A stretch of 64,000 nt of DNA, taken from NCBI RefSeq assembly GCF_000189635.1, contig NW_002476567.1, positions 1,116,001 through 1,180,000 on the forward strand, written 5' to 3'. Of this stretch, positions 26,830-39,789 are shown piece after piece (the stretch's first letter is position 1; every line of letters starts with the position of its first letter). This DNA comes from Tetrahymena thermophila SB210. Its lineage: Eukaryota > Ciliophora > Oligohymenophorea > Hymenostomatida > Tetrahymenidae. The position numbers and the translations under genes were made by a program. The notes under the pieces are model-generated. The model had not been told where the DNA came from, did not search any database, and saw only the letters and a list, made by a program, of their open reading frames with translations.

Positions 26830-28500
26830 ATAAATTCAAAAACGATTAAAAGGAGAGCTAAAAGGATTTTCGAATTTATTTAATCTTTAATTTTAAAAGT
26901 GAGAGGAAAGTTAGCCTGAACCAAAGAATTTTTTTGTATAACTTTTTTTATCAGGTGATACAAATATGTATTATTACTTTTAATGGTATTATTATAATTC
27001 TAATAGTTAGTTTTATTATTATTTTATCTGATGAAAGGTATTACATCATATTAACATATTTTTATTTTTTTAAGCTAATTATGGGGATATAAATTCATCA
27101 ATTGAAGGAAGATTATTTGAAGACTTCTTTTCGATATTATTGCTAGATTAAAATTAGTCCAAATCGTTGAGTGGAGGAATTATAAATTTTTTTTTAGTAT
27201 CTTAAGTAGATAATTAAGGTAGTCCATCCATCGAACCAAGGGGTGGTGTTATTTATGAGAGTTTAACTACTAGTCTATGTTCTATATTGCTTTTATTAGA
27301 TTATTTTTTTTGTAATTAAGGTTGCGAAGAAAAATTTCTAATCCTATCGCTTTAATAGGGTTTGCACTCAATATTCTCATTCTAATTCTGATTAATAAAT
27401 AGTTATTTTTTGGAAAAATTACCGTTTATTTTTGAGACTGAGGAGTAGAAGCATTTATTGGATTTCTCTATTTCTCACAAATATTAATTAATACATAAAA
27501 CTCATATCATAAACAGGTCTTAATTTTACCATTTTTTAACTTTTGTTTACTTTTAGAAAATTGACTTAATGACTCTATCCTTCTTTTTGTTTTTTATCAT
27601 GCTCTCTTGATATATTAACTTGTAATAGTAGCTATACTTGATTATTTTTAATTATTTCTTTTTGTTCTATTAAATCTTGTTTTATTTAATTTGCTGGATT
27701 TTTTATTTTGGCGAGCTCTTCATTTTTATTTTTTTATAGTCTTTTCAAAATATCAATCACCTCTTCAATTTATAATCTATCATTTGCTTCATATTACATC
27801 ATTTTTTTAATAATATAGTTATTGAACTCTTCTTAATATGAATTTAGACTTCTATAATAATTATATACTGAAATCTTTTCTTTAATAATTTATTTCTAAG
27901 TAACATTAACCCTAGTTAGCTGTAGAAAAGCTACTCCTAGACTATAAAAATCTATTCTAAAGTTTTTTAGAAAAAAATGATCAATTATTTTTAATTATCA
28001 AATTTTTGAATAAGTAAATTAAAAAGTTTTTAAAACATTTTATAAAATAAATTACAGATTTTGTTACTTTATGAGTAAAACTAGTGGTCATGAGCAGATA
28101 ATATTTAGGAGAAGAATATAAGGCTGTAAATCCTATATGTTTGATGAATAAATTTAATTTAAGGAGAGGGAAAAAAATATTAATAATTTGAAATTTTGGT
28201 AAGCTTAGAATATAAATAAACAGTAAAGCAGTTAAATGATTATTTACTAAGTTTTTAGTGTGTTATCTTTACTTGATACTACCTTAGAGACAGCTAAATT
28301 TGCGTACACCCATTTTAAATCTAAGCTTAGAAGAATGATGAAAGATTTTATATCAATAATGGATAATATTTTTTAGTGAAGCCTTTGGAAAGCTGTAAAC
28401 ATAAAAAATATAAATATTGTGATTAAGAAGCATTTTTTAACTAATTTTTTTGGGAGTAAAACTCTTTAAATCCTCTAATTTTAATAATTTTATTAATAAA
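26830..28500 (-). pseudogene. Decayed tandem copy of the kinase G/H/I type
   Basis: The sequence aligns with exons 3, 4 and 5 of kinases H and I, but it cannot encode a kinase. The exon carrying the Gly loop and ATP lysine is missing altogether: beyond 28500 the sequence goes straight into spacer. A block of about ten bases before the catalytic loop is deleted, and the loop itself carries an extra base, giving H-Y-stop in place of HLD. The SPEQ motif reads SPKY, and the tail shifts frame near 27470. The far end of the tail (26830-27060) still matches the C-terminal end of kinase I. It is a former family member between two living ones, good evidence of gene birth and death in this array. Confidence 0.85.
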
Positions 28501-29187
28501 TTATTTGAATAAAATAACTTATTTCAAAATAATAGTCCTTTCCCTAGTAATGATATAAATTGATATATGATAAATTTTATTTTAGAATTAGGATTATTTT
28601 TAAATAGTTATCCTAGAAAACTATAATTAGATCTGATATAGATAGGATAACACAAATTAATTTTATATTAATCAAATATTTTTATCATACAAATCAAAGC
28701 TTTTTCTTATAAATTCTATTGGTTTATTACCATATGTTAGCAAATATTTGTAAATTAAATAATTTAATTTCAAGAAATGTGAAGTATGGTGTATTTATTC
28801 ATAAATTACTTTAATAAATATTTTCTTTAAAATAAATTAGGCAAAATTAAAAAAAAATTTACTAAAAATGCACTAATGAATTTAATTATCAACAATATTT
28901 TAATTTTCTTTAACTTATAATAAATTAAAAGGGTATAAATAATTTTAAAATATATTTCCTTAAACAAAAATTATTTATTAATTAATTTAGATATATAATT
29001 TTTTAGTAAATGAATTTTATGAGATTATTTTGTTATACATAAATAGTGGTTTTTAAAAGCTTTTTCAGAGTAAATTCAAAAAGGATTACTAAGAGAGCTA
29101 AAAAAAGATTTTGGAATTATTTTGTTGGTCTTGAAAGTTAGAGCAAAGTTAGCCTGAGCCAAATAATTTTTTGTGAAGCTCTTTTCA
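28501..29187. repeat. Spacer carrying duplicated flank and the lost end of kinase H
   Basis: The part 28560-28990 matches other kinase flanks (see 26270-26460 and 32220-32370). The part 29045-29187 still resembles the coding end of kinase I (26830-27060 and 32511-32640 are the other copies) but lies past the TGA of kinase H. Confidence 0.65.
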
Positions 29188-31485
29188 TCAAGGTGATATA
29201 AATATGTATTACTACTTTTAATGGTATTATTATATTTCCTACAATTAGTTTTATTATTATTTTTATGATGAAAGGTAATAAGCGTATCTTTAATTTTTTT
29301 ATTTTTAAATTAATTAAGGATATTTAAATTCGTCAATTAAAGTAAGATTATTTGAATACTTCTTTTCAATATTATTGCAAGATTAATAGTAATCCAAATC
29401 GTTGAATGAAGCAATTTCAATTTTTTTTTAATTATTTCTAGCAGATAATTAAGGTGATATATCCAAAGAACTATGGAAAGGGGTTATTTATGGAAGTTTA
29501 ACTGATAGTCTTTTTTCAATATTGACATTATCAAATTAATTTTTTTATAATTAAAGTTGGGATTAAAAGTTATTAATCCTATCACTTAAATTTAGTTTAC
29601 TTTGATTATTCTCATTCTAATTCTAATTAATAAATATTTATTTTTTGGATGAATATATCCTATATTTTTGAGACTAAGGAATCAAAGGCTCTATTTTATA
29701 TTCTTATACTTCTTCAATATTAAATAATTCATTTAAACTCATATTATAAATAGGTCTTACTTTTACCTTACTTTAACCTTTGTCTACTTTTAAAACTTTG
29801 ACTAAATCGCTCTATCCTTTATTTTGCTTTCTTTCTGACTCTCTTGGTGTTTTAACTTGTAACACTAGCTATTCTCGATTATTTTTAACTATTTCTTGTT
29901 GTTCTAGTGAATCATGTTTAATTTAATTTGCTGAATTTTTAAGTTTGACGATCTCTTCATTTTTATTTTATTATAGTCTTTTCAAAACATCAATCACCTC
30001 TTCAATTTATAATCTATCATTTGCTTCGTATTACATCATTTTTTTAATAATACAGTTATTGAACTCTTCATAGTACGGATTCAGACACTTATCATAATTA
30101 TGTGCTGAAATCTTTTCTTTTATAATCCATTTTTATGTAACATCTACTCCAGTCAGCTGCAAAAAAACTACTCCAAGACTATAAATATCACTCTAAAGTA
30201 TTTTAGAAAAAATCATCAATTATTTTTAATTATCAAATATTTTAATAAATAAATTAAAAATTTAAAAAATCATTTTATAAAATAAATTACAGATTTTGTG
30301 ACTTTATGAGTAACACTAGTATTCGCGAGCTAATACTATTCAGGAGAAGAATAAAGGGCTGTAAGTCCTATCTTTTTTGATGAATAAATTAAATTTAAGG
30401 AGAGGAAAAAAATAATTAATAATTAATAATTTATATATGTGTAAGATATAAATAAACAGCAAATCAGTTAAAAGATTAATTAATTACTAAGTTATTAGTG
30501 TGTTTTCTTTACTCTGATACTACCTTAGAGACACCTAAATCTGCGTACTTCCATTTTAAATCTAAGCCTAGAAGTATGTTGGCAGGTTTTATATCAAGGT
30601 GAATAATATTTTTTTAATGAAGTTCCTGCAATCCTTTGGAAAGCTGTAGACATAGATAATACAAATCTTAGTGGCTGAGAAACTTTTTTGAAGTAATTTT
30701 TTTGGCAATATAATTCTTTAAATCATCTAATTTTAATAATTTAAAAGTTAATAAATTATTTGACCAAACTATAATAACTTATTTCAAAGTAATATTAATT
30801 TCCTTGTAAAATAAAAAAATAAATAGTAAGTAGATCAATGACTAAATTAATTAACAAATTTAATATTACGATTACTAATTTCATTCTTTAAAATTATATA
30901 TTTAAGTACACATTTATGTAATAATATCATAATAAAACAAGAATGGAGTTTAAATATTTACATAAGCATCTTTCCATGACGATAAATTAGTATCCGTTTG
31001 ACTCATAAGATTCTGTGAAGAATTAATAAACTTTAGTGACATATTTTGAGTTAATATTTTTTAAGATATCATATTCTCTCTTGTTAATTTTTAATTACTC
31101 AAGGTTAGAATATTTCATTAATTTTACTGCAAGATGGTCATTCCACTCACTGCATGCCTTTAAGACGAACCCGCCTCCTCCAGATCCGAGGAGCCCTTTT
31201 TCAATGATTATTCCTTGTTTTTCTATATGTTTCACTGCCTTTTGTATCTAGTCTAAAGGCTGATTTATTTTTTAACCAAGCTCAATCATTTCTTGCAAAT
31301 TGATTTTTCTTTCTTTTTTTAAAGAATTTTTAAAGTTCAATAAATTTTATTTTTAATTTCTAAATTTAATGAATGAAATAAAATATTTTTGTTTTACCTT
31401 TCAGTTTAATCCATTTCTCTGATCGGCTCTTTTAAGTAGGTGTATTAACTTAAATGACTTAATTCTTAGTAGGAAAAGATCCCAT
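29188..31485 (-). CDS. HLDIKP-family protein kinase (kinase H)
   Basis: Five exons, about 585 residues. Starts MGSFPTKN. Motifs: LLGSGGGGFVLKA, LAVKLMK, VMERCL, HLDIKPAN, ADLGVSKVV, GLTALYSSPEQY, SDIYSLGVVFLQLTG. The intron set equals that of kinases F, G and I: two phase-1 introns, then two phase-0 introns flanking the SPEQ exon. The tail of about 230 residues (Lys/Asn/Gln-rich, with PVR/RPI-type basic patches) was read line by line and is open to TGA at 29188-29190. Relative to kinase I the frame stops about 37 residues early because of a one-base difference at the CACCT/TGA site, and homologous but untranslated sequence continues to 29050. Sister of I and G. Confidence 0.86.
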
Positions 31486-32510
31486 TATCAGTTTGTTTTT
31501 ACAGTGGATTATATTTATTATTGTTTTTTAATTATTTTTTCAATAAAAATATTATTTTCCATAAAATTTTATGATTTGAATAAAAAATATCATTTATTGT
31601 GCTTATTTTAAGATACTAAAAGTATAAATTAAATAATTAATGCTACAGGCATCATTTTTAAAAAATTAAGATTTAAACATTAATCATAAAACGCATAAAA
31701 CTATTATTTTTTTCAAACTTACTTCAAATGTTTAAATCTTAAAAAATATATTATTTTAAAGCTTTTTTGTATTTCTTGAATTTAGATTTAACCATTTATG
31801 TATTTTTATTCAAAATTTAGGTCAAAATTAATACTTAAATAGTATTAAAGTAATTGATTTAAAATAATAAGCATTTTTTATATTTAATTTAAAATAAATA
31901 CTTAACTTATTTCAATATTTTATCAAATTAATTAATTTACATTTTCTGCATATATTTATACATTCTAATATTAGTAATAGATATTAAGGGGGGGGGGGTA
32001 CGAAAAAAATTTTTTTTAATTTTAAAAATTTTAGCATATTTTCATTTTAAAAATTGTAAATAAAGTTTTTTTTAAGGAAAAGATGTGTTCTACTAATTCA
32101 CATTGTATAAAAAAGTGACAAAAAATATTTACAATATTAAATTAGGAATTTTAATTTAAATAATTAGGAATTTTAAACACTAAAATGAGTAAATTAATTT
32201 AATAAAATGAATGAATAAATACTATTTATCATTTATTGTATTTTCTTTAAAATAAATTTGGTAAAATTTGAAAAATAGTTAAGTAAAAATGAAGTAAGTA
32301 CTGACATTTAATTCTCAATAGTATTTTAATTTTGTTTAATAAATTAAAATTGTACCATATAAAAATATATTTTCATAAATAAAAATACATTAATTGAATT
32401 TATTTATTTTTAACTTGATTTTGAAATATTTTTTAGTATAAGAATTATATGAGATGATTTTGTTATGTATATATATAGTAGTTATTAAAGGCTTTTTAAG
32501 AGTAATAAAT
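31486..32510. repeat. Spacer with duplicated flanks and a G11 run
   Basis: The left half aligns with the regions upstream of kinases G and I; the right half (32080-32370) aligns with 23880-24065. A run of eleven G occurs at 31988-31998, striking in DNA with very few G tracts. No gene. Confidence 0.65.
31988..31998 (+). repeat. G11 homopolymer
   Basis: Eleven consecutive G, followed by TACG and then A/T runs. Direct observation. A C-rich/G-rich tract of this length could mark a breakpoint, a recombination scar or an assembly artefact. Confidence 0.9.
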
Positions 32511-34997
32511 TCAAAAAGGATTAAAAGGAGAGTTAAAAGGATTTTCGAATTTATTTAATCTTTAATCTTAAAAGTGAGAGGAAAATTATCCTGAACCAAA
32601 TAATTTTTTTGTGTAGCTCTTTTTATCAGGTGATACAAATATGTATTATTACTTTTAATGGTATTACTATAATTCTTATAGTTAGTTTTATTATTATTTA
32701 TCTGATGAAAGGTATTACATTATATTAACATATCTTTAATTTTTTTATGCTAATTATGGGGATTTAAATTCATCAATTGAAGGAAGATTATTTGAAGACT
32801 TCTTATCAAGATTATTGCTAGATTAAAATTAGTCCAAATCGTTGAGTGAAGAAATTATGAATTTTTTTTTTGTATCTTTAGTAGATAATTAAGGTAATCT
32901 ATCCATCGAACGAAGGGGTGGTGTTATTTATGGAAGTTTAACTACTAGTCTATGTTCTATATTACTATTATCATATTAATTTTTTTATAATTAAGGTTGC
33001 GAAGAAAAATTTCTAATCCTATCACTTTAATAGGGTTTGCTTTCAATATTTTCATTCTAATTATGATTAATAAATAGTTATTTTTTGGATGAATATACTC
33101 TTTATTTTTGAGACTGAGGAATCTAAGGTTGTATTGGAATTCTCACTTTTTCATCAATATTAAATATTTCATTTAAACTCATAGTAGAAACAGGTCTTAC
33201 TTTTACCATTTTTTAACCTTTGTATACTTTTAAAACTTTGACTTAATCGCTCTATCCATCTTCTTACTCTTTATTTGACTCTCTTTATGTTTTAATTTGT
33301 TATATTATTTATTCTCGATTATTTTTAATTATTTCTTTTTGTTCTAGTTAATCTTGTTAAATTTAATTTGCTGAATTTTTAATTTTGGCAGGCTCTTCAT
33401 TTTTATTTTTTTATAGTCTTTTCAAAATATCAATCACTTCCTCAATTTATAATCTATCATTTGCTTCATGTTACATCATTTTTTTTATAATGCAGTTATT
33501 GAACTCTTCATAGTAAGGATTCAGACATCTATCATAATTATGTGCTGAAATCTTTTCTTTTATAATCCATTTCTATGTGACATCGACTCCTGTTAGCTGC
33601 AGAAAAACTACTCCTAGACTATAAACATCACTCTAAAGTATTAGAAATAAATCATTAAATATATTTTTAATTATCAAATTTTTGAATATATTTAAAAATT
33701 TAAAAAACATTTAGAAAATAAATTAATTATATTTTTGTTTTGTTTTTTGTGGTAATAAAAATAAATTACAGATTTTGTGACTTTATGAGTAGCACTAGTG
33801 GTCATGAGCTAATACTATTCAGGAGAAGAATAAGTGGCTGTAAATCCTATCTTTTTTGATGAATAAATATTAAATATAAGAAGTGGACAAAAAAATTATT
33901 AATAATTTTAAATATTGGCAAGTGTAAGATAAACTAAAATAGCAAGTAGATAAATGATTAATTAATTAATTAATTAATTAATTAATTACTAAGTTTTTAG
34001 TGTGTTATCTTTGCTCTGATACTACCTTAGAGACGCCTAAATCTGCGTACTTCCATTTTAAATCTAAACCTAGAAGTATGTTGGCAGGTTTTATATCAAG
34101 ATGGATAATATTTTTTTAGTGAAGTTCCTGCAATCCTTTGGATAGCTGTAGACATAGAGTATACAAAATTTAGTGGCTGAGAAGCTTGTTTGAAGAGATT
34201 TTTTTGGCAATATAATTCTTTAAATCATCTAATTTTAATAATTTGAAAGTTAATAAATTATTTGACCAATCAATTCATTTCAGAGTAATGTACTTCTTTA
34301 CTAAAATAAATAAGATCAATTAGCAAATTAATTAGCTAATATTATATTACGATTGGTAAAATTGCTCTTTAAAAATTATATATTTATGTTTGTATTTATT
34401 TATGAATATATGCAATAATATATAAAACAAAGGATTTTAAATATTTACACACGCATCTTTCCATGACAATAAATTAATATTCGTTTGACTCATGAGATTC
34501 TGTGAAGTATTAATAAACTTTCGTGATATTATTTGAGTTAAATTTTTTTAAGATATCATATTCTCTCTTGTTACTTTCAAATTATTCAAGATTAGAGTAT
34601 TTCATTAATTTTACTGCGAGATGTTCATTCCACTCGCTGCATGCCTTTAAAACAAACCCGCTTCCTCCAGCTCCGAGGAGCCCATTTTCAATTATTATTC
34701 CTTGTTTTTCTATATATTTGACTGCCTTTTGTATCTAGTCTAAAGGTTATTTTATTTTTTAACCAAGCTCAGTCATTTCTTGCAAATTAATTTATCTTTC
34801 TATTTATTTTTATAGAATTTTATAAAGAGATTTTTCAAGCTGAGTAAAATATATTAATTATTTGATATTTAAGCTTTATGAAATAAAATATTTTATGTTT
34901 TACCTTTCAGTTTAATCCATTATTCCGATTTAGGAGGGCTCTTTTAAGCAGGTGTTTCAAGCTAAATAGCTTAATTCTTAGTAGGAGAAGATCCCAT
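32511..34997 (-). CDS. HLDIKP-family protein kinase, full-length tail (kinase I)
   Basis: Five exons, about 630 residues. Starts MGSSPTKN. Motifs: LLGAGGSGFVLKA, LAVKLMK, VMERCV, HLDIKPAN, ADLGVSKVV, GFTATYSSPEQY, SDVYSLGVVFLQLTG. The tail of about 240 residues was followed through every line without a TGA. It is rich in Gln, Asn, Ser and Lys, includes SDRIRNFSSQP and a Gln-rich block (SDKQQQNQLQELQQ), and ends NPFNSPFNPF before TGA 32511-32513. This is the longest of the G/H/I set and the best reference for what the others have lost. Family role is inferred to be membrane-anchored signalling from the Met-Gly start; the substrate is unknown. Confidence 0.86.
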
Positions 34998-36699
34998 TAT
35001 CAGAGTGTACTTTCAGTGAATATAAAATTAGTATTTATTTTTTCTTAATTATTTTTTCAATTTTTTGTTTTCCTTAAAATTTTAATTTACTGATTTGAAT
35101 AGATAACATGATTATGCTTTTTTTACGACACTGATCGTACTGAATTAAATAATTAATGCTTCAAATCTCATTTAATAAAATAAGATTTAAACAGTATACA
35201 TAAAACTATCATTATTTTCAAGCTTAATTCAAATTTCTAAATCCATAAAAAATTATAATTTTTTACGCTTCTTTGTATTTCTTGGATTTAGATACAAATT
35301 TATTCAACCATTTATCTATTTATATTCAAAATTTAAGTAGAAAATGAAAACTTAAATAGAATAAAAGAGATTAATTTTAATTACTAAGAATTTCGTATAT
35401 GTAATCCAAAATAAATACTTAACTTATTTCAATTTTTTATCTAACTTATTTGTATTTTATACCTAACTTATTTATACATTCTAATATTAGCATGAACGAA
35501 TAAAGCGATCATCGATATATAATAAATTTAATTTTATAATTAGGAGCATTTTTATAAAGTTATCCTAGCACACTATAATTATACCTGATATAAATAGTAT
35601 AACTCAAATTAATTTTCTAATATATCAAATAAAATTGATATTGCTTAAATATTTTTTATGATACAAATCAAAAGTATTTTTTATAATTTCTATAGATTTA
35701 TTACCATATGTTACAACGCTTTTTTACCTTAAATTATACAATTAAATTTCAAGAAATATAGTGAATAGCATTTTTATTAACAACCTGCTTATAATAAAAA
35801 AAGTGTAAATGAATGAATGAAACTCTTTTGAAATTAATTGTCTATTTTTACCCCAGCTTTTTATTTTAACGCTAAAATTCTATTCCTTATTTATAAATCT
35901 CTGTTTTATTTTTGATGCTTTATTTTAAATATCTTACTATTTTCTTTTATAAACTATTACAGATAGTAAGTACTATATTTATAATTTTCTGACATCATCT
36001 ATACTTTAGCAAGCAATTTTAATGTATTAAAAATTTAAATAATAATTCACAATTAGTTTTTGATTTATCAAAAATATTTTTAAAAATCAATTTTGTTTTA
36101 TATTTAAAATATAAGTAATTTTATGTATTTTTTTTTTCTATTCAAATAATTATGAATTATGATTAGTTTTTTTATTTTTATTATTTAATTCTGACCAATA
36201 AGGTTTTAAATAAATAAATAATATAAATATCAATCAATTACACCCTTTTGATTAGATTAAAATTTTTAATTAAAATATATAAATAAATTAATGAGTTTTT
36301 TCTAATTAGTAAAATCCTCAAATTTTTAAAAATCTTTTTTTTACATGTAAGAAAAAATATAATCCTGCAATTAAATAATTATTAATGAAAGAAAAGTATA
36401 TAAAATAATTATATTTTAAAATGGCTTATGTTCTATTTTCACTTAATAAAAATGTAAAGATAAATATTTGGATGATTAAAATAATAAATAAACAAACTAA
36501 GATGGTAGAAAAACTTAATGCTTTTTTATAAATTCTTTCTTGCTTTATTTTTAAAATTCTATTTAATATCTTTATAATAAAGTTGTTTATAAATTTTTTT
36601 TATGTGTTTTTGAAATTTTTAGTGTATAATTAAATATTTATTTAATAAAGATTAAAAAATAAAAAATGTTAACACTACCTAAATAAAGAAAATTATTTA
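34998..36699. other. Intergenic spacer; left part duplicated
   Basis: 34998-35730 aligns with the flanks of kinases G and H; from there to 36699 it is unrelated AT-rich DNA. No coding frame seen. The duplicated block ends near 35730-35800, which probably marks one edge of the amplified unit. Confidence 0.6.
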
Positions 36700-38319
36700 T
36701 CACTAATAAAGATCATAAAGAACATATGTAGGATTTGTAATTTAATATTGACTTACATACTTTACAAAAACTGTTATTAGCAAAATTGCAGGAGTCAGCC
36801 TTAAATATGCTTAATAGTAAATAACATGCATATAATGAGGAACATAACCTATTTCATAATAAGATATTCTTTACAATCTCAAGATTCTATTAAAAACAAC
36901 AGACCAAATGTTGATATCTAAGTAAAATATTGGTGATAAATAAGGCTCTGGGATTCTTTTTACATAGTATAAAAATTCGAAAAGAGCTTATTTGCTAACA
37001 CACTTTTCTACCACAAAACAAATTTTGTTTATATAAATTGTAAATTATTATATACTTATCTATTTCTCATTTTTATAAAAAGCATGAAGAATGTCATGAA
37101 GTTCTAACTGGCTATTTAGACTGAAGTTTTCATCATTTGTTTCTTATTCATCTTTTAATTGAATGTAATTTTCTGTTATTTTAATCTTTTTTTAAGATTA
37201 ATAAATAATTAAATTTTAATTCGTATCTTAGCTCTTAAGAAAGTTTAATAAATCCAATATATTTTTAAATTCTTTTATTATATAATTACTATGGATCTCC
37301 TTAAATTATGGGTCAAAATTTTCATTAATCATTTTTTAAAAGTTTTAGAGGGTCAACTGGGAGTTTAAAAAGCTTGGGGAAAGAGATATTTTTAATTAAT
37401 GAGGATCTGCAGTACTAAATTTATTGAAAATTATTGTGTTGAGATGAGGCTACATCATTTCGATATACAAATTTATTGTTAAATACCATAAAGAGTACTA
37501 TTATGTAACTACCATTAACAGAAATAGACACAAAGATTTAAGTATGAAGCATAGAAATTGCATTTAAGAGCATTCATAATACTTGGGTTCTTAATTTAGA
37601 GTTTTATGCTCAAAATTACCATGATTAAAATTAATTATAGAGAATAAAAACATATTATTTTTTTCATACCTATAAAAGTTAAAATTTCTTTGCAAGTATT
37701 GTAGAACTAGAACGTATTATATTATTTTTAAACAAATCGTTATTAAAATATATTTGAATATTGTTTCTAAATTACAGAAGAATATCAAAAAAGCTGCTAT
37801 AAAAATCTTTAAATTAAGAATATAACTCAAAAATGATATAGAATGATTATCCTTAACCGCAAGTCTATTAATTAGCTGTAGAAGCTTAATCACAAGCAAT
37901 ATAATTATTAACGCTATGCTAAGATTGTAAGTAGAGCTTTTTAAATTATCCTATTGGATTAATATTACTAATATCAATTAAAAAGGAAGAATAAAATAGA
38001 AGTTCTTAAGAGGTTAGTTTTCAACCAAAGATTAGCAAGCTTTTGAGTAAAATCCAATAAATGAAGCATAAAATATCTCTAATACTATGAAACTAAACTT
38101 ATTTATTTTATCATTTCCATAAAATTGTTTTAACCCAAAAAATTTCTCCACTATATTTAAAAATAAAGCGATTATAGGATAAAATATGCTAATATCTTCA
38201 TCAAATAGGCAAATAGTTAGCCAAAGGCTTAAAGCTGCTGCAAGATAGGATAAAAACACAGTAACTTAAAATAGAAAGGCTTATATTCTAATACTAGTTA
38301 TACAGTCTAAAAATATCAT
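36700..38319 (-). CDS. Multi-pass membrane protein of unknown function
   Basis: A single uninterrupted frame of 539 residues on the minus strand from ATG 38319 to TGA 36700-36702; TAA/TAG are read as Gln. The first 250 residues hold at least seven hydrophobic stretches (e.g. around residues 14-40, 46-60, 83-98, 115-130, 140-160, 172-190, 197-215). A further one near residue 265 (LCFILKSLCLFLLMVV) is followed by a hydrophilic region of about 150 residues and a final hydrophobic patch near the C-terminus (TPAILLITVFV). The hydrophilic part is mildly acidic and Gln/Asn-containing. I do not recognise the family. It lies between two HLDIKP kinases but shares no sequence with them. Confidence 0.75.
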
Positions 38320-39789
38320 TTCAATTCAAATATTTTTTATAATTGTTAATTAATCAATTTTGTATTTTATTTTAATGAGCTTCTTTTTATTGCAAAGATA
38401 CTTAAATCTGCTTACTTTTTCTGACGAGGAATTTTAGGATCGATCGATCCATAGATAGATAGATTTCAAGTAGAATCTTTCTAAAATTTATAATCCATTA
38501 AAAATAGACAAATATTAACTATTATTAAAATTAATTTATTTATCTAATTAATTTTAATTTTTTAATTTTAGATATTATTTAATCTACGTTAAATATGTTC
38601 AGTATTTTATTGAAAGGAAGAAAAACTCACCTTATATTAAATTAAAAAAATAGTTTTAAAATATTAAATAAATAATGAATATTATATTGTAGCACTTTTT
38701 TTTTAAGTTAAAACAATTATCAATATCATCATCGATGTCTGATATTATCATCGTCATCATCTTCTTCTAAATTATGTATTAATTTAAAATAAATTTAACT
38801 TTAATCTAAAAATACTGATGCTAAATAATTAATAATAAATAATATGAATTTTTTAAATTTATATCATTCAAATATCAAAATATATGAAAAAAATCTAAAA
38901 GTGATAATAAATATTTACTCTCATATTATTAGGATATAATCAAAAACAATTTAAAAAATTTTTAAACCTTAGTAAAAATTTCACCTTATCAAATAGTACT
39001 GACAGTATATATGTATATCTACCTTACTAGCTCTGACTAAGTGCATAACATTTTGATTAGTTATTTTTTTATAATCTTAAATAAAATTCCGGTTATAATT
39101 TTATTTTTTGTTTTAATTAAATATTTTAAAAGATTTGCTTGATGAAATGATATATTTGTAATAAAATTTAAGTTATTAATTTATTAATATTTTTTTAAAT
39201 CTGTTTCTTTATTTAATTTAATTAGAATCATAATAACTGGAAATTGATGAGTCAAAAAATTTTGAAATGTATTTTAATAAAGATGTAAATGAAAATTAAA
39301 TATAAAAATATTTCAAATGAATGTTTTCGTTACTAAATATAATGTATTTTAGAGATTTTATATCTAAGGTATGAAATATTATTACATTTTAACTAAATTG
39401 CAAAAAAAATTTAACTAATATATAAGTTTTAATTAATTAAGATACATATTTTTATGCCTAAAATTCATTCTGCTTGCACCTCCATTAGAGATAGAGTGGG
39501 TTTGTAATTCAATTTAATTAAGTATTTTTATAAATAAGGATAATGTTTTAAATTTTATATAATTTTTAGCAGATTACTTTAACAGTGAAAAGTATTTATC
39601 AATTTTAAATTTTAGATGATCTTTATTCTAAGTTAATTAAATATTGAGGAAAAATACTATAAAACAAGAAAACGCACACAACACTCATATATATTTATAT
39701 ATTTCAAAATATTTTGTAGATAAATTATTTTATTTTTTATATTTATTTTAATATTTTTAATATTTAATAAATAATATATATTGAATAAT
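38320..39789. other. Intergenic spacer with a short acidic open stretch
   Basis: Mostly AT-rich. At about 38730-38790 the minus strand reads NLEEDDDDDNI before a TGA, a short acidic run that could be a remnant exon but has no start or partner that I can find. GATC/GATA runs lie near 38445. Otherwise empty. Confidence 0.5.
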
